From positions 225,512-289,511 of the forward strand of contig JALGYY010000009.1 in the NCBI GenBank assembly GCA_025782575.1: 64,000 nt of DNA, read 5' to 3'. Of this stretch, positions 9,011-17,479 are shown in pieces; positions within the stretch are counted from its first letter, which is position 1; every line of letters starts with the position of its first letter. The translations under genes and the position numbers were made by a program. This DNA is from a bacterium (lineage in GTDB: Bacteria; Orphanbacterota; Orphanbacteria; Orphanbacterales; Orphanbacteraceae). A model generated the notes under the pieces. The model ran no database searches, was not told the DNA's origin, and saw only the letters and a program-made list of their open reading frames with translations.

Positions 9011-9654
9011 CAGTCCGCCATCATCCGCCGGGTCGCCAGTTCCGGGTTCGGCGCGACCGCGATCGCTCGAATGCAGGCGGCCGATCTGATACCTGCTCGA
9101 CGGATTTCCTGGATTCGCGAGATATCTATTCCACCCACTGCGATCACGGGAATTCTTACGGCGCCGGTAATTGTGCCGAACTGTTCCAGGCCGAGGGGAG
9201 GACCCTTCCCCGGTGTTTCAAAGACCGGCCCGGCCATCAGGTAATCCGCCCCGTCCGCAGCCGCTTCGATGGCGCCGGACAGGGAGTGAACGCTCCGCCC
9301 GACGATCAGAGGACGGCCGGGTGACAAAACCGGCCTGCGATCGGACTCGATTCTTCTCACTTCGGAGGGGCGGAGTGAGCATTCAGGGAGGTGAACCCCA
9401 TCCGCTTCAGCGAGAAGAGCGATATCGACGCGATCAGAGACGATCAACCGTGCCCTCGCCCGACGAGTGACTTTGCGGGCTTCAATCGCCAGATGGAGAA
9501 GCTCTCGCCCCTCCATCTCCTTTTCCCGGAGGAGAAATGCATCTACCCCCCCCCGCAAAGCGGCCTCGAGAACAGGAAAGAAAGAATCCTTTCCCGTCAT
9601 CTTCAAATTGCCGATGAAGAGCAGCCTTGGCTTGAATCCCCGGTCCATGTCCAT
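9010..9654 (-). CDS. thiE: Thiamine-phosphate synthase (ThiE/TenI family)
   Basis: 214 residues of the ThiE/TenI TIM-barrel family. ThiE condenses HMP-pyrophosphate with the thiazole phosphate made by ThiG to give thiamine phosphate. Visible marks are LREKEMEG, IVSDRVDIALLAEADGVHLP, VGRSVHS, DYLMAGPVFETPGKG and IPVIAVGGID. The first motif reads LLREKE rather than the usual VQLR-K, so a TenI-like paralogue is possible, but its place opposite thiGHS favours synthesis. The start ATG is only 11 bases from the divergent GIY-YIG start and has no Shine-Dalgarno; an AT-rich palindrome there carries its -10, so the mRNA may be leaderless. An in-frame ATG at 9648 is an alternative. Confidence 0.82.
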   Translation of the reverse strand: MDMDRGFKPRLLFIGNLKMTGKDSFFPVLEAALRGGVDAFLLREKEMEGRELLHLAIEARKVTRRARARLIVSDRVDIALLAEADGVHLPECSLRPSEVRRIESDRRPVLSPGRPLIVGRSVHSLSGAIEAAADGADYLMAGPVFETPGKGPPLGLEQFGTITGAVRIPVIAVGGIDISRIQEIRRAGIRSAACIRAIAVAPNPELATRRMMAD

Positions 9655-9659
9655 ATACT
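9632..9659 (+). promoter_or_regulatory. Promoter of the GIY-YIG-thiGHS operon, predicting a leaderless mRNA
   Basis: TTGAAT (9632-9637), a 16-base spacer and TATACT (9654-9659) form a good sigma70-type promoter lying inside the 5' end of thiE on the opposite strand. The expected transcription start falls at about 9666, the A of the downstream ATG, and there is no Shine-Dalgarno. Confidence 0.55.
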
Positions 9660-9669
9660 GATTATATGG
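9651..9669. promoter_or_regulatory. Perfect inverted repeat holding both divergent -10 boxes
   Basis: CCATATA-CTGAT-TATATGG is a perfect 7-base-arm inverted repeat spanning both start codons. It contains TATACT on the plus strand and TATAAT (9666-9661) on the minus strand. Each -10 lies about 7 bases from the opposite-facing ATG. It could also be an operator. The minus-strand -35 region is weak. Confidence 0.5.
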
Positions 9670-9959
9670 ATAACAGCTGGTCCGTTTACATAGTGGAATG
9701 CGCAGACGGCACGCTTTATACGGGTGTGGCCCGATCAGTTCGGGCGCGCCTGCTCGCCCATAACCTCGGCCGGGGGGCCAAGTACACCCGTGGGCGATTG
9801 CCGGTCCGGCTCGTCTATCTGGAATCGGGACACCCCCGATCTGATGCCTACCGCCGGGAGCGGATGATCAAGAAGAAGCCACGGGAGAAGAAACTCCTCA
9901 TGATACGTGACGCCGAGTCGGTGCGGGGGGGGCTCAGGCTCGCTCCGGCCGGGAACTGA
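9666..9959 (+). CDS. GIY-YIG nuclease superfamily protein (UPF0213/YhbQ-like)
   Basis: 97 residues with the compact GIY-YIG fold: [18 protein letters not shown] (the YIV...YTG variant of GIY-YIG) followed by the Arg of [11 protein letters not shown], then [17 protein letters not shown] and the late ERMIKKK. Length matches stand-alone YhbQ/YazA-type proteins, some of which cleave or nick nucleic acids; the physiological role is not settled. It is the first gene of the thiGHS transcript, with thiG beginning five bases after its stop, and appears to be translated from a leaderless start. Confidence 0.88.
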   Translation: MDNSWSVYIVECADGTLYTGVARSVRARLLAHNLGRGAKYTRGRLPVRLVYLESGHPRSDAYRRERMIKKKPREKKLLMIRDAESVRGGLRLAPAGN

Positions 9960-9964
9960 GACAG

Positions 9965-10750
9965 ATGAACGAGTTTAGCGATCCTCTTATTATTGCAGGT
10001 CGCCGATTCCGATCACGGCTGCTTGTCGGGACAGGCAAATTTCCCTCGCCTGAACTGATGGCGAAGGCCGCGGCGGCCAGCGGGACGGAGATCATCACGG
10101 TCGCGCTGAGGCGGGTCGATGCCGGAGCAGCGCAGGGGAACATTCTGGATCATCTCGATCCGGAACGTTATCTCATTCTCCCTAACACATCCGGGGCACG
10201 GGACGCCGAGGAAGCGGTTCGTCTCGCGCGACTCGCAAAGGCAGGTGGAATCTCGGACTGGGTGAAGCTCGAGGTTACGCCCCATCCCGCCCACCTCCTG
10301 CCCGACACGGTGGAGACTCTCAAGGCGACCGAGATTCTGGTCAAAGAGGGCTTCGTGGTTCTACCCTACATGCAGCCCGACCCGATCCTTGCGCGTCAAC
10401 TGGAAGAGGCGGGTGCAGCCACGGTCATGCCCCTCGGCTCGCCCATCGGGACGAATCGTGGAATCCAGACGAGGGACGCCATTCTGATGATCATCGCGGA
10501 GGCTTCCGTGCCGGTTGTAGTGGATGCAGGGCTTGGAGCTCCGTCACATGCCGCCGATGCGATGGAGTTCGGCGCGGGCGCTGTTCTTGTGAACACGGCG
10601 ATCGCGACGGCAGAGGATCCGGTGGCCATGGCACGAGCATTTCGCCTGGGCACGGAGGCGGGGCGCATGGCCTATCTCGCGGGAACCGCCCGAGAGAAAT
10701 CGAACGCCGAAGCATCATCACCGCTGACCGGATTTTTGGGAGGCCAGTAG
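9965..10750 (+). CDS. thiG: Thiazole synthase
   Basis: 261 residues, normal ThiG length. It forms the thiazole phosphate ring from deoxyxylulose 5-phosphate, dehydroglycine (from ThiH) and ThiS thiocarboxylate. Motifs are [51 protein letters not shown], the Schiff-base-lysine strand (VKLEV), [35 protein letters not shown] and VLVNTAIA. It is followed ten bases later by thiH. Presence of ThiH rather than ThiO points to the oxygen-independent tyrosine route to dehydroglycine. Confidence 0.96.
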   Translation: MNEFSDPLIIAGRRFRSRLLVGTGKFPSPELMAKAAAASGTEIITVALRRVDAGAAQGNILDHLDPERYLILPNTSGARDAEEAVRLARLAKAGGISDWVKLEVTPHPAHLLPDTVETLKATEILVKEGFVVLPYMQPDPILARQLEEAGAATVMPLGSPIGTNRGIQTRDAILMIIAEASVPVVVDAGLGAPSHAADAMEFGAGAVLVNTAIATAEDPVAMARAFRLGTEAGRMAYLAGTAREKSNAEASSPLTGFLGGQ

Positions 10751-10760
10751 ACGGAATACG

Positions 10761-11876
10761 ATGACCGATCTTATTGAAACTCTAGATCGATTTCCGGCCG
10801 ATGCCATGATTGCGGAAGCGGAGAAATCGACGGAATATGACGTTCGTGCGGTTCTGGCGAAGGAATTCCGGGATGTCCGGGATCTCGCGATTCTACTGTC
10901 TCCGGCAGGAGCGGTCTTACTCGAAGAGCTTGCTGTCGCCGCCTCCCTGCTTACGACGAAACGATTCGGCCGGACGGTGCTTCTCTACGCGCCTCTCTAC
11001 CTGTCCAACGAATGCGTGAATATCTGTACCTATTGCGGCTTTCGGCGGGACATCGATGTGGCTCGGTCCACGCTCGCACCTGAAACGGTCGAAAAAGAAG
11101 CTATATATTTAATTGATCAGGGCTTCAAGCATCTGCTGCTCGTCTCAGGAGAACATCCGAAGTGGGTCGGCCGGGATTACATGGTCAATGTTATCCGCCT
11201 GATTCGAAAGAGGGTGCCGTCGGTCTCCATCGAAATTGAGCCGCTGACAGAAGATGGCTATCGCACAATGGTGGATGCGGGAGCGGATGGTGTAACGGTT
11301 TATCAGGAAGTATACGATCGGAAGCTCTACGCGGAATATCACACCCACGGACCCAAGAAGAACTATGATGACCGTCTTGGCGCCCCGTCACGAGCCGCTC
11401 GCGCGCGGGTCCGCCGCGTCGGGATCGGATCACTGCTCGGACTTGCTCCCTGGCGGCCCGAAATCCTGAAAGTTGCGCTTCATGCGGGACATCTCATGAA
11501 AGACTACTGGCGGACCCACGTATCGATCAGCTTTCCCCGGATCCGTGAGGCGGCAAGCGGTTTTCATGCAGCGTACACCGTCTCAGACAGAGATCTCGCA
11601 CAGATGATCTGCGCACTCAGGCTCGTGCTGCCCGATGTGGGCCTCGTTCTTTCTACGCGGGAAAGTCGTGCCCTTCGGGATGGAATGGTCAGGCTCGGCA
11701 TCACCCAGATGAGTGCCGGCTCGCGAACCGAACCGGGTGGATATCTCGACCCGGACGAGGCGGAAAGGCAATTCGACGTGAATGACACACGGAGCCCGGC
11801 GGAGGTCGCCGCCAGACTGCATGATCTCGGATTCGAACCGGTCTGGAAGGATTGGGAGGAAGCGCTTCATGGGTGA
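10761..11876 (+). CDS. thiH: 2-iminoacetate synthase (tyrosine lyase)
   Basis: 371 residues, the usual ThiH length. It is a radical-SAM enzyme that cleaves tyrosine to p-cresol and dehydroglycine for ThiG. The cluster motif CVNICTYC is present in the segment LSNECVNICTYCGF, followed by LLLVSGEHPK, SIEIEPL, VTVYQEVYD, the HTHGPKKNYDDRLGAP segment typical of ThiH, and the late SAGSRTEPGGY. Its last 8 bases overlap the ATG of thiS, so ThiH, ThiS and ThiG are co-translated. Confidence 0.96.
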   Translation: MTDLIETLDRFPADAMIAEAEKSTEYDVRAVLAKEFRDVRDLAILLSPAGAVLLEELAVAASLLTTKRFGRTVLLYAPLYLSNECVNICTYCGFRRDIDVARSTLAPETVEKEAIYLIDQGFKHLLLVSGEHPKWVGRDYMVNVIRLIRKRVPSVSIEIEPLTEDGYRTMVDAGADGVTVYQEVYDRKLYAEYHTHGPKKNYDDRLGAPSRAARARVRRVGIGSLLGLAPWRPEILKVALHAGHLMKDYWRTHVSISFPRIREAASGFHAAYTVSDRDLAQMICALRLVLPDVGLVLSTRESRALRDGMVRLGITQMSAGSRTEPGGYLDPDEAERQFDVNDTRSPAEVAARLHDLGFEPVWKDWEEALHG

Positions 11877-12072
11877 GATCATCGTCAACGGGAAAACGCG
11901 CGCCTGGCCCGTGGCGGCTCCTCTTCCTCGATTGCTCGAGGAGATGGGACTGACCGTCAAATGGGTACTCGTTGAGCGGAACGGGGAACCGGTGGAACGC
12001 GTCGCAATTGGCAGCACCACAATTGAACCGGGCGATCGTCTCGAGATCGCCGCCCCCATGGCGGGGGGTTAG
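11869..12072 (+). CDS. thiS: Thiamine biosynthesis sulfur carrier ThiS
   Basis: 67 residues with a beta-grasp ubiquitin-like fold (MGEIIVNGK, LPRLLEEMG, VLVERNGEPVER, GDRLEI) ending in the required diglycine (AAPMAGG). The C-terminal Gly is adenylated and converted to a thiocarboxylate that donates sulfur to ThiG. I place the start at ATG 11869, overlapping thiH by 8 bases and preceded by GGGAGGA; reading further upstream only adds thiH in another frame. The adenylyltransferase ThiF is not in the window. Confidence 0.92.
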   Translation: MGEIIVNGKTRAWPVAAPLPRLLEEMGLTVKWVLVERNGEPVERVAIGSTTIEPGDRLEIAAPMAGG

Positions 12073-12165
12073 AGAAGCACCACTTCACCCCTCCGAATTC
12101 CAGACATTGATCAACTTCGATGTGAATCGGCGATTGTTGCTGAGGACCGTTTGCCGCCGGTCTGA

Positions 12166-12181
12166 TGTAATTACCATTACA
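12166..12181. promoter_or_regulatory. Inverted repeat, possible operator
   Basis: TGTAAT-TACC-ATTACA is a perfect 6-base-arm dyad in the 288-base gap between thiS and the cysteine-rich secreted protein. Its size and AT-rich arms resemble a dimeric repressor site. It is about 180 bases upstream of the next ATG and no clear -35/-10 pair is seen beside it. Confidence 0.3.
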
Positions 12182-12360
12182 TTAATCGAGGGATGTCTCG
12201 GGATGCCGATCATTAAATTGATGCCGGTGTTCCGGGAAAACGGGACGATAGACGGACGGAATCGAGGGCCGTTTTCAGGCGCTCGGTCTGTTTGTCCAAT
12301 CCTCGTGCTCTCACGGACACCAGGAACGTGCATCAGGAACTGAGCAGCAGGAGGATATCG

Positions 12361-12969
12361 ATGAACAGGCTACTGTCGATTAAACTGGCGGCATTTCTCA
12401 TTCTAATCGGGACTATCCCCGCACAGGCAGTAATTCCCCCCGCATGCATTTCGGGAACAGCGACCGCGACGGCGACACCAGGCCACGCACTCGGTGACTG
12501 GATGTACTGTGTCGATGTCACGTGGGACACGGGCTCACAAGGGCTGAGCCATGCCAATGTCCTGCTCGGCCTCGATTTCTGTCCCTGTGCCTGTACCGAT
12601 TTTCCGTTCGGGGCAGAGGCGATTGCCGGAACCTCGACAGGTGAAGATGGCGACGGCGCATGCACCGTCAACTATCTGGCGGAGTTTCAGTGTGACGATC
12701 CTTCGATATCCGGAATTGAGGGACCCCTCGTAAAATTCGAGCCCATCAACGGGCAGGATTGTGAACCCGACAAAAGCGGTACGGCTACATTCTGTTTCTA
12801 TAGTGATTGGGCGCCGGTTAATGTCGGATCGCCTAATACCCAGTTGATGGTGAAATTTGCGACGAACAGTTGCAGTGGCGAATTGTCCGGGCAGATTCCG
12901 GGCTGCGAATGCGGCACCACGACAACAGAGAATCAGTCCTGGGGTGGGGTGAAGAATCTCTTCCGGTAA
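12361..12969 (+). CDS. Cysteine-rich secreted protein of unknown function
   Basis: 202 residues. A clear signal peptide (MNRLLSIKLAAFLILIGTIPAQA) is followed by a mature region with 12 cysteines, including FCPCAC, GCEC and spaced single cysteines, an even number that suits disulfides in an exported protein. The rest is rich in Gly, Thr, Asp and Ser and looks like beta-structure (WMYCVDVTWDTGSQGLSHANVLL). I recognise no family. The start ATG 12361 has AGGAGG just upstream. It is convergent with the large subtilase gene, 18 bases away. Unlike its secreted neighbours it lacks the FlgD-like C-terminal domain. Confidence 0.7.
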   Translation: MNRLLSIKLAAFLILIGTIPAQAVIPPACISGTATATATPGHALGDWMYCVDVTWDTGSQGLSHANVLLGLDFCPCACTDFPFGAEAIAGTSTGEDGDGACTVNYLAEFQCDDPSISGIEGPLVKFEPINGQDCEPDKSGTATFCFYSDWAPVNVGSPNTQLMVKFATNSCSGELSGQIPGCECGTTTTENQSWGGVKNLFR

Positions 12970-12987
12970 TCCGACTCGAAACGGGAT

Positions 12988-15900
12988 TTACCGAATGAGA
13001 ACCATCTTGTTTACAGCGTGCTGATCGCCGGCCAGGAGTCGCGAGAAATACACTCCACTCGATACAGGCCGGCCCGACTCGTTCAATCCTCGCCAGGTCG
13101 CTGTGTGGGAGCCTGCCCCCAGCCGGCTGTCGATCAGCTGTTTTACGATTCGTCCCGAGAGTGAATAGATCGAGAGCGATGTTCTGGATTCCGCCGGCAG
13201 ATCGAAGCGGATCGTCGTGACCGGGTTGAACGGGTTCGGCGCGTTCTGATAGAGCCGGAACCGAAGAGGGACGCCGCTCTCACTCACACTTGTATAGTCG
13301 CCGCTCACGTCGACACGAAGCCCGGTCGCTTCGCCCCACACCCCCCCGCTGTCCCGTCCGCGAATCCAGATCGTATCGGCGGGCAGGTCCAGCAGAGAGA
13401 CGTCAATCGTATCGATCACCTCGAGAGTCGTCGCTCCCCAGGTGCCGGTCATCGACGTTCCGGAGCCTCCCGGGGCCGGTCCGAGGGACCACTCCGCCGA
13501 TTCGATCGTTCCGCCCCCTCGAAGGGAGTCGGAGAGAGTGGCACGTATGATCGCGTTGCCGGGGAGTACGGCGGGATTGGGGCTTACCGAAGCGGTACCC
13601 GCGATCATGCGGGGGCCTCGCCAGTCGTTGCCGGCGAGAGCGAGTGTGAAGTTCGCTCCACTCGAAGAGGCTCCCTTGAGTGGTGGATCGCCATCGTCTT
13701 CCACTGTCACACGGATACGAGCGGTGGTTCCGTTCGGGACGCCTGCCAGGTTCCAAGAGTAGGGGCCTGGTCCGGCGCCGTCGGCCACCAGGTTCCACGA
13801 GGAGCCTCCGTCGCCGCTCCATTCTATTTTGCGATTACCGACAAAGTAGCCGGCGTCAGTGTCTGTAGTATCGATCCACCCTATGCTTACCGGCGAAGTC
13901 TGAACCAACTCACCCCCCGTAAACGTCGTAAGAGTGACATCGGGATGATCCCTCCCTGCGAGCCACTTCAATGTCTTGTCGAGAACTGTCCCTCGAGTCA
14001 AATCGTCTTCGCTGGAAGCGTTTAGCTGGGCCCACTCAAAGCTGCTGGTCACCCCCATGGAAGGCATTCCTCCCCAGACAGCACTATCGGGTGATCCGGC
14101 AGGCCCGGGATCGGCCCATTTTATGGCAACTGTCGGACCGAATGTGTCTTTCCATACCGTGCTGCTCGCGCCTGAAAACGGCGCAAGCGTCACTTCATCA
14201 CCCGACCCGCCGCTTCGAAACGGAGTATAGAGAATGCCACTGATACTGTAGAGGCCGCTGATCGGATCCCCGTTCATGCCGAAAGCGATGTTCCAGAATG
14301 ACGGGTCGGTTGAGAACTGAACCTTGAGCCGGTCGGTCAGCCATGATTCCGAGGCGGCGGACCAGTAACCGGAACCTGGATCGCCGAGGGCCCACGCTGC
14401 ATCGTGCGAAACGAAGAGAAGCCTGCCACCACCGTCGATATACTTGCCGATCGAATCGCGAGCCGTTTCGCTCACCGGCGGGTATTGTTCCCATCCCGCC
14501 TGCCAGATCACTACAGGATAGCTCCGCATCCCGGTCGTTCGATTGCCGACGGGCGGTATCGCTCCCGTAATTACCGTGCCGTTCCACCCGAAACGATCGA
14601 ACGCGTTCAGATAGCGATCGGTCTCCGGAAACGTCTCGTTCCCTATTACGAGCAGTACATTCGCCCTCTCCGCCGTACCAGCCCGGAACGGTTCCGCGCC
14701 GCCGTTATCGGTCGTTCGGTTCCCCTGGAGGTCGGCGGAGCTGACGGACAGATAGTAGGTCGTATCAGGAAGAAGACCGGTGAGGGGCATGCGATGGAGA
14801 AGCACCAGATCCGGAGAAGTGACGGAATCGAGCAGAGCGGCGGGGTCGAGACCATAATGAATCGTACAGTCTGACGGCTTGTCGGTCAGCCATTCGATGA
14901 CGAGGGACTGATCGCCCGCCTCTATCACATTCGGAGGCCAGAGAACGGGACCATCCAGCAGGATAGAAGCGGTGGCGCTTGTCTGTCCGGCCGGATCCGA
15001 ATCGAGGTAGCTCGCCGCGAGAGTGTCGCCATGGCTGACCGAGATCATTCCGTCCCCCGCCACCGGGGGGGAAGTGGTCGTCGGAAGCGTGCCTGACCAG
15101 ATGCCGCCGGAGCCGGTGAGGAGGATGCTTTCGGGCGCCGGTTCGCTGCTCGAAGAGACGAGGACTACCGGAGAAACCACGTTGTTGCCGTCCTCCACTT
15201 GAATTCGAATTGAATCATTCCCCCCGTACGACTGGCGATCGAGCGCAAGCGAAGCGACCCCATCATCGAGCGCCCCGGTAACGACCAGGGCGAACGGTTG
15301 AGGTCCGAATGGAATCGATGTGCCTGATATTTCAACCGTCCATAGCCCCGGAGCGGGAGAATCGATCAAGACAACTTCTTCGACATTGATCGAGTCCCGA
15401 AACCCGCCGCTGACGGAAAATCCACCGGAGAAAATATTTCCGTAATAGGTCGTTCCATTTCCCGTCACCCGTAGATCGAGATCGTTGACGAGATGGGTGG
15501 AAGCGGATGGAGTCGAAGGATAGTCATTCCAGACGAGGGCAAGTTCGAGCGGAGTCGATCCGGAGGAGACAGTCAATTCATATATGAATGTCTCGCCTGT
15601 CAGCAAGCCGGGCGATACGTCGGCTACCGCGAGACGTGACGGATCGCCGGGAAAGTAGAGTGCTCCATCGAGATTCAGCCGTCCCCAGCCGATGTCGTTT
15701 GACGGGATCTCGGCATTCGTGACATCGTCCTGACCGGCTGCAAGCAGGACCGCTTTTACGAGTGCGGCGGACGGAGCGAGCGATGGTCCTCCGCCGAAGC
15801 TGCCGCCCGGGTATCGCCCTTCGAGAAAGTACTGGCGGACGAGAGCGGCCGAACCGGCCAGTGAAGGGGCTGACATGCTGGTGCCGTCCAGAATCTGATA

Positions 15901-17310
15901 GGAGCCGTCCCCCGCCCCTGAAGCGGAATTGAGGCGGGCCGGGGCGCAGAGGGTCGGTTTCAGTCGGCCGTCATCTGTAGGGCCCCGGCTCGTATTGGTG
16001 TAGAGATCACCGGCGCTGCTTCCATTCTCCGTACCGCCGGCACTGACACAGTTCTTGGCGGCCGCAGGCGAACCGACCGAACCGCTGAATCCCGAGTTGC
16101 CGTTCGAGAAGACGAGCAGAAAATCCTTGTGCTCCCAGACGAAACGATCGACCTGCTCGCAGCGGAAATCGTACGCGCCGTTCGTCGCGGCGCCCCACGA
16201 GTTCGACATGATGCGAGGAGCGCCTGCGCTGTTCCCGGCGTAAACCGCCTCGAAGAGATTGGTGAGATCGAGTGGGAGATGCACTTCGTTTGTCGTGCCC
16301 CCGCCGTCAATAAATAGAACGCGGGCTTCCGGAGCGATGCCGTCGGCGCTGCTCGCTCCCATGCCTTCATCGTTACCAGCCGCGGTGCCCACCGTATGCG
16401 TGCCATGCCAGCTTGCCCCGGCATCATCACCAAAGAGAATGGACGATGTGGAATCCGCTTTCCAGTAGCCGGTCAGTTTCCGGTGGTTCGGATAGTCGCC
16501 GAAAGCCGTAATCGGAAATGCTGGATCGTAAAACATGTCATGCGACGGCCGGACGCCGCTATCGAGGAGAGACATGAGAACGCCGTTCCCCCGAAGCCCC
16601 TGATCCCAGAGCGCACGAAGCTCAGTGACGTCGGTCTGCACAACCCATTGGCACTCGTTGTTATGGAAGAGGGCCGGCTCATGAGGCTCGATCCAACTCA
16701 CCTCTTCAAGCGCGGCGATCCCCTGTGTCATTGACCGGCTGATCGATGCGCGGATCAGACCGGGGGCGGTATCGAGGATGACTCCCCCCATCGATTCAAT
16801 CACGCGACCGGGAGATTCAGATTCCGCGCCGGGAAGTAGACGAATGACCGCTTCGAAATGGCCGCCCCACTTTGCCCTTATCTGAAGGGCGGCCGATAGC
16901 TTCGTATCCGGAGTGATACGGGAGACGCCGGTCACGCCGGGTGCACGTGTGAGCTCTGACAATCCTCCCCGGCCTGCGCGGACGAAGTAGGTGTCGGGCG
17001 AGTGATAGGCGAGCGGGACGGCGCCGAGTGCCTCGATCGCGGCACGCCACTCGGGACGAATGGGACCGCGGAACTGCACGAAGCCCTGCTCTGCCGGAGC
17101 CTGATCGCCAGTAGGGATCGCCGTGATCACCACAGTTCCGTTAGAGAGCCGGATTGCTCCGCCACGATCAGGCGGCCGGTCATATCTGGTGCCGGCAAAT
17201 CGAAGAAAACCGTCAGCAAAGGAGTTCCCGGCCATCAGAATTCCCACTGCAAGCAACAGGCAAATCGTCAGACAGGTGCGATGCGAAGACACACGTCCCC
17301 CCGGGGTCAA
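12988..17310 (-). CDS. Secreted subtilisin-family (S8) protease with fibronectin-like and FlgD-like C-terminal domains
   Basis: 1440 residues. Signal peptide to about 33, a propeptide-like region to about 230, then an S8 catalytic domain with Asp250 (LLDSGV), His302 (WHGTHTVGTAAG), oxyanion Asn in SNSWG near 370, and Ser478 (DGTSMSAPS). Downstream are a P-domain-like jelly roll (ALVWNDYPSTPSA, LVNDLDLRV), a fibronectin III-like segment (VIEWLTDKPSDCTIHYG), a ThuA/GATase-like stretch (LLVIGNETFPETDRYL) and a final FlgD-like Ig domain with YQNAPNPFNPVTTIRFDLP ending KMVLIR. It probably acts outside the cell on proteins or peptides; the last domain resembles sorting or anchoring modules of FCB-type bacteria. 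Acs lies 169 bases upstream on the same strand. Confidence 0.9.
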   Translation of the reverse strand: MTPGGRVSSHRTCLTICLLLAVGILMAGNSFADGFLRFAGTRYDRPPDRGGAIRLSNGTVVITAIPTGDQAPAEQGFVQFRGPIRPEWRAAIEALGAVPLAYHSPDTYFVRAGRGGLSELTRAPGVTGVSRITPDTKLSAALQIRAKWGGHFEAVIRLLPGAESESPGRVIESMGGVILDTAPGLIRASISRSMTQGIAALEEVSWIEPHEPALFHNNECQWVVQTDVTELRALWDQGLRGNGVLMSLLDSGVRPSHDMFYDPAFPITAFGDYPNHRKLTGYWKADSTSSILFGDDAGASWHGTHTVGTAAGNDEGMGASSADGIAPEARVLFIDGGGTTNEVHLPLDLTNLFEAVYAGNSAGAPRIMSNSWGAATNGAYDFRCEQVDRFVWEHKDFLLVFSNGNSGFSGSVGSPAAAKNCVSAGGTENGSSAGDLYTNTSRGPTDDGRLKPTLCAPARLNSASGAGDGSYQILDGTSMSAPSLAGSAALVRQYFLEGRYPGGSFGGGPSLAPSAALVKAVLLAAGQDDVTNAEIPSNDIGWGRLNLDGALYFPGDPSRLAVADVSPGLLTGETFIYELTVSSGSTPLELALVWNDYPSTPSASTHLVNDLDLRVTGNGTTYYGNIFSGGFSVSGGFRDSINVEEVVLIDSPAPGLWTVEISGTSIPFGPQPFALVVTGALDDGVASLALDRQSYGGNDSIRIQVEDGNNVVSPVVLVSSSSEPAPESILLTGSGGIWSGTLPTTTSPPVAGDGMISVSHGDTLAASYLDSDPAGQTSATASILLDGPVLWPPNVIEAGDQSLVIEWLTDKPSDCTIHYGLDPAALLDSVTSPDLVLLHRMPLTGLLPDTTYYLSVSSADLQGNRTTDNGGAEPFRAGTAERANVLLVIGNETFPETDRYLNAFDRFGWNGTVITGAIPPVGNRTTGMRSYPVVIWQAGWEQYPPVSETARDSIGKYIDGGGRLLFVSHDAAWALGDPGSGYWSAASESWLTDRLKVQFSTDPSFWNIAFGMNGDPISGLYSISGILYTPFRSGGSGDEVTLAPFSGASSTVWKDTFGPTVAIKWADPGPAGSPDSAVWGGMPSMGVTSSFEWAQLNASSEDDLTRGTVLDKTLKWLAGRDHPDVTLTTFTGGELVQTSPVSIGWIDTTDTDAGYFVGNRKIEWSGDGGSSWNLVADGAGPGPYSWNLAGVPNGTTARIRVTVEDDGDPPLKGASSSGANFTLALAGNDWRGPRMIAGTASVSPNPAVLPGNAIIRATLSDSLRGGGTIESAEWSLGPAPGGSGTSMTGTWGATTLEVIDTIDVSLLDLPADTIWIRGRDSGGVWGEATGLRVDVSGDYTSVSESGVPLRFRLYQNAPNPFNPVTTIRFDLPAESRTSLSIYSLSGRIVKQLIDSRLGAGSHTATWRGLNESGRPVSSGVYFSRLLAGDQHAVNKMVLIR

Positions 17311-17479
17311 TCAGTCCAGAATGTCAGGATCGCGGCAAGAATCTCGATGCTATCAGTCTGAATTACGATAGGTCAACAGATGGGGAACTGTTTTTGATCG
17401 ATTTGCACCGATTCTTTCATACCGCACGATCTACGGCATAGTATCGGCGCTCATGTTCCGGACTTGAGCGGGTGAGGGA

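Noticed and set aside
9655-9665. TPP riboswitch expected ahead of the thi genes
   Set aside because: Only 11 bases separate the divergent starts and no thi-box pattern is seen within the neighbouring coding sequence.
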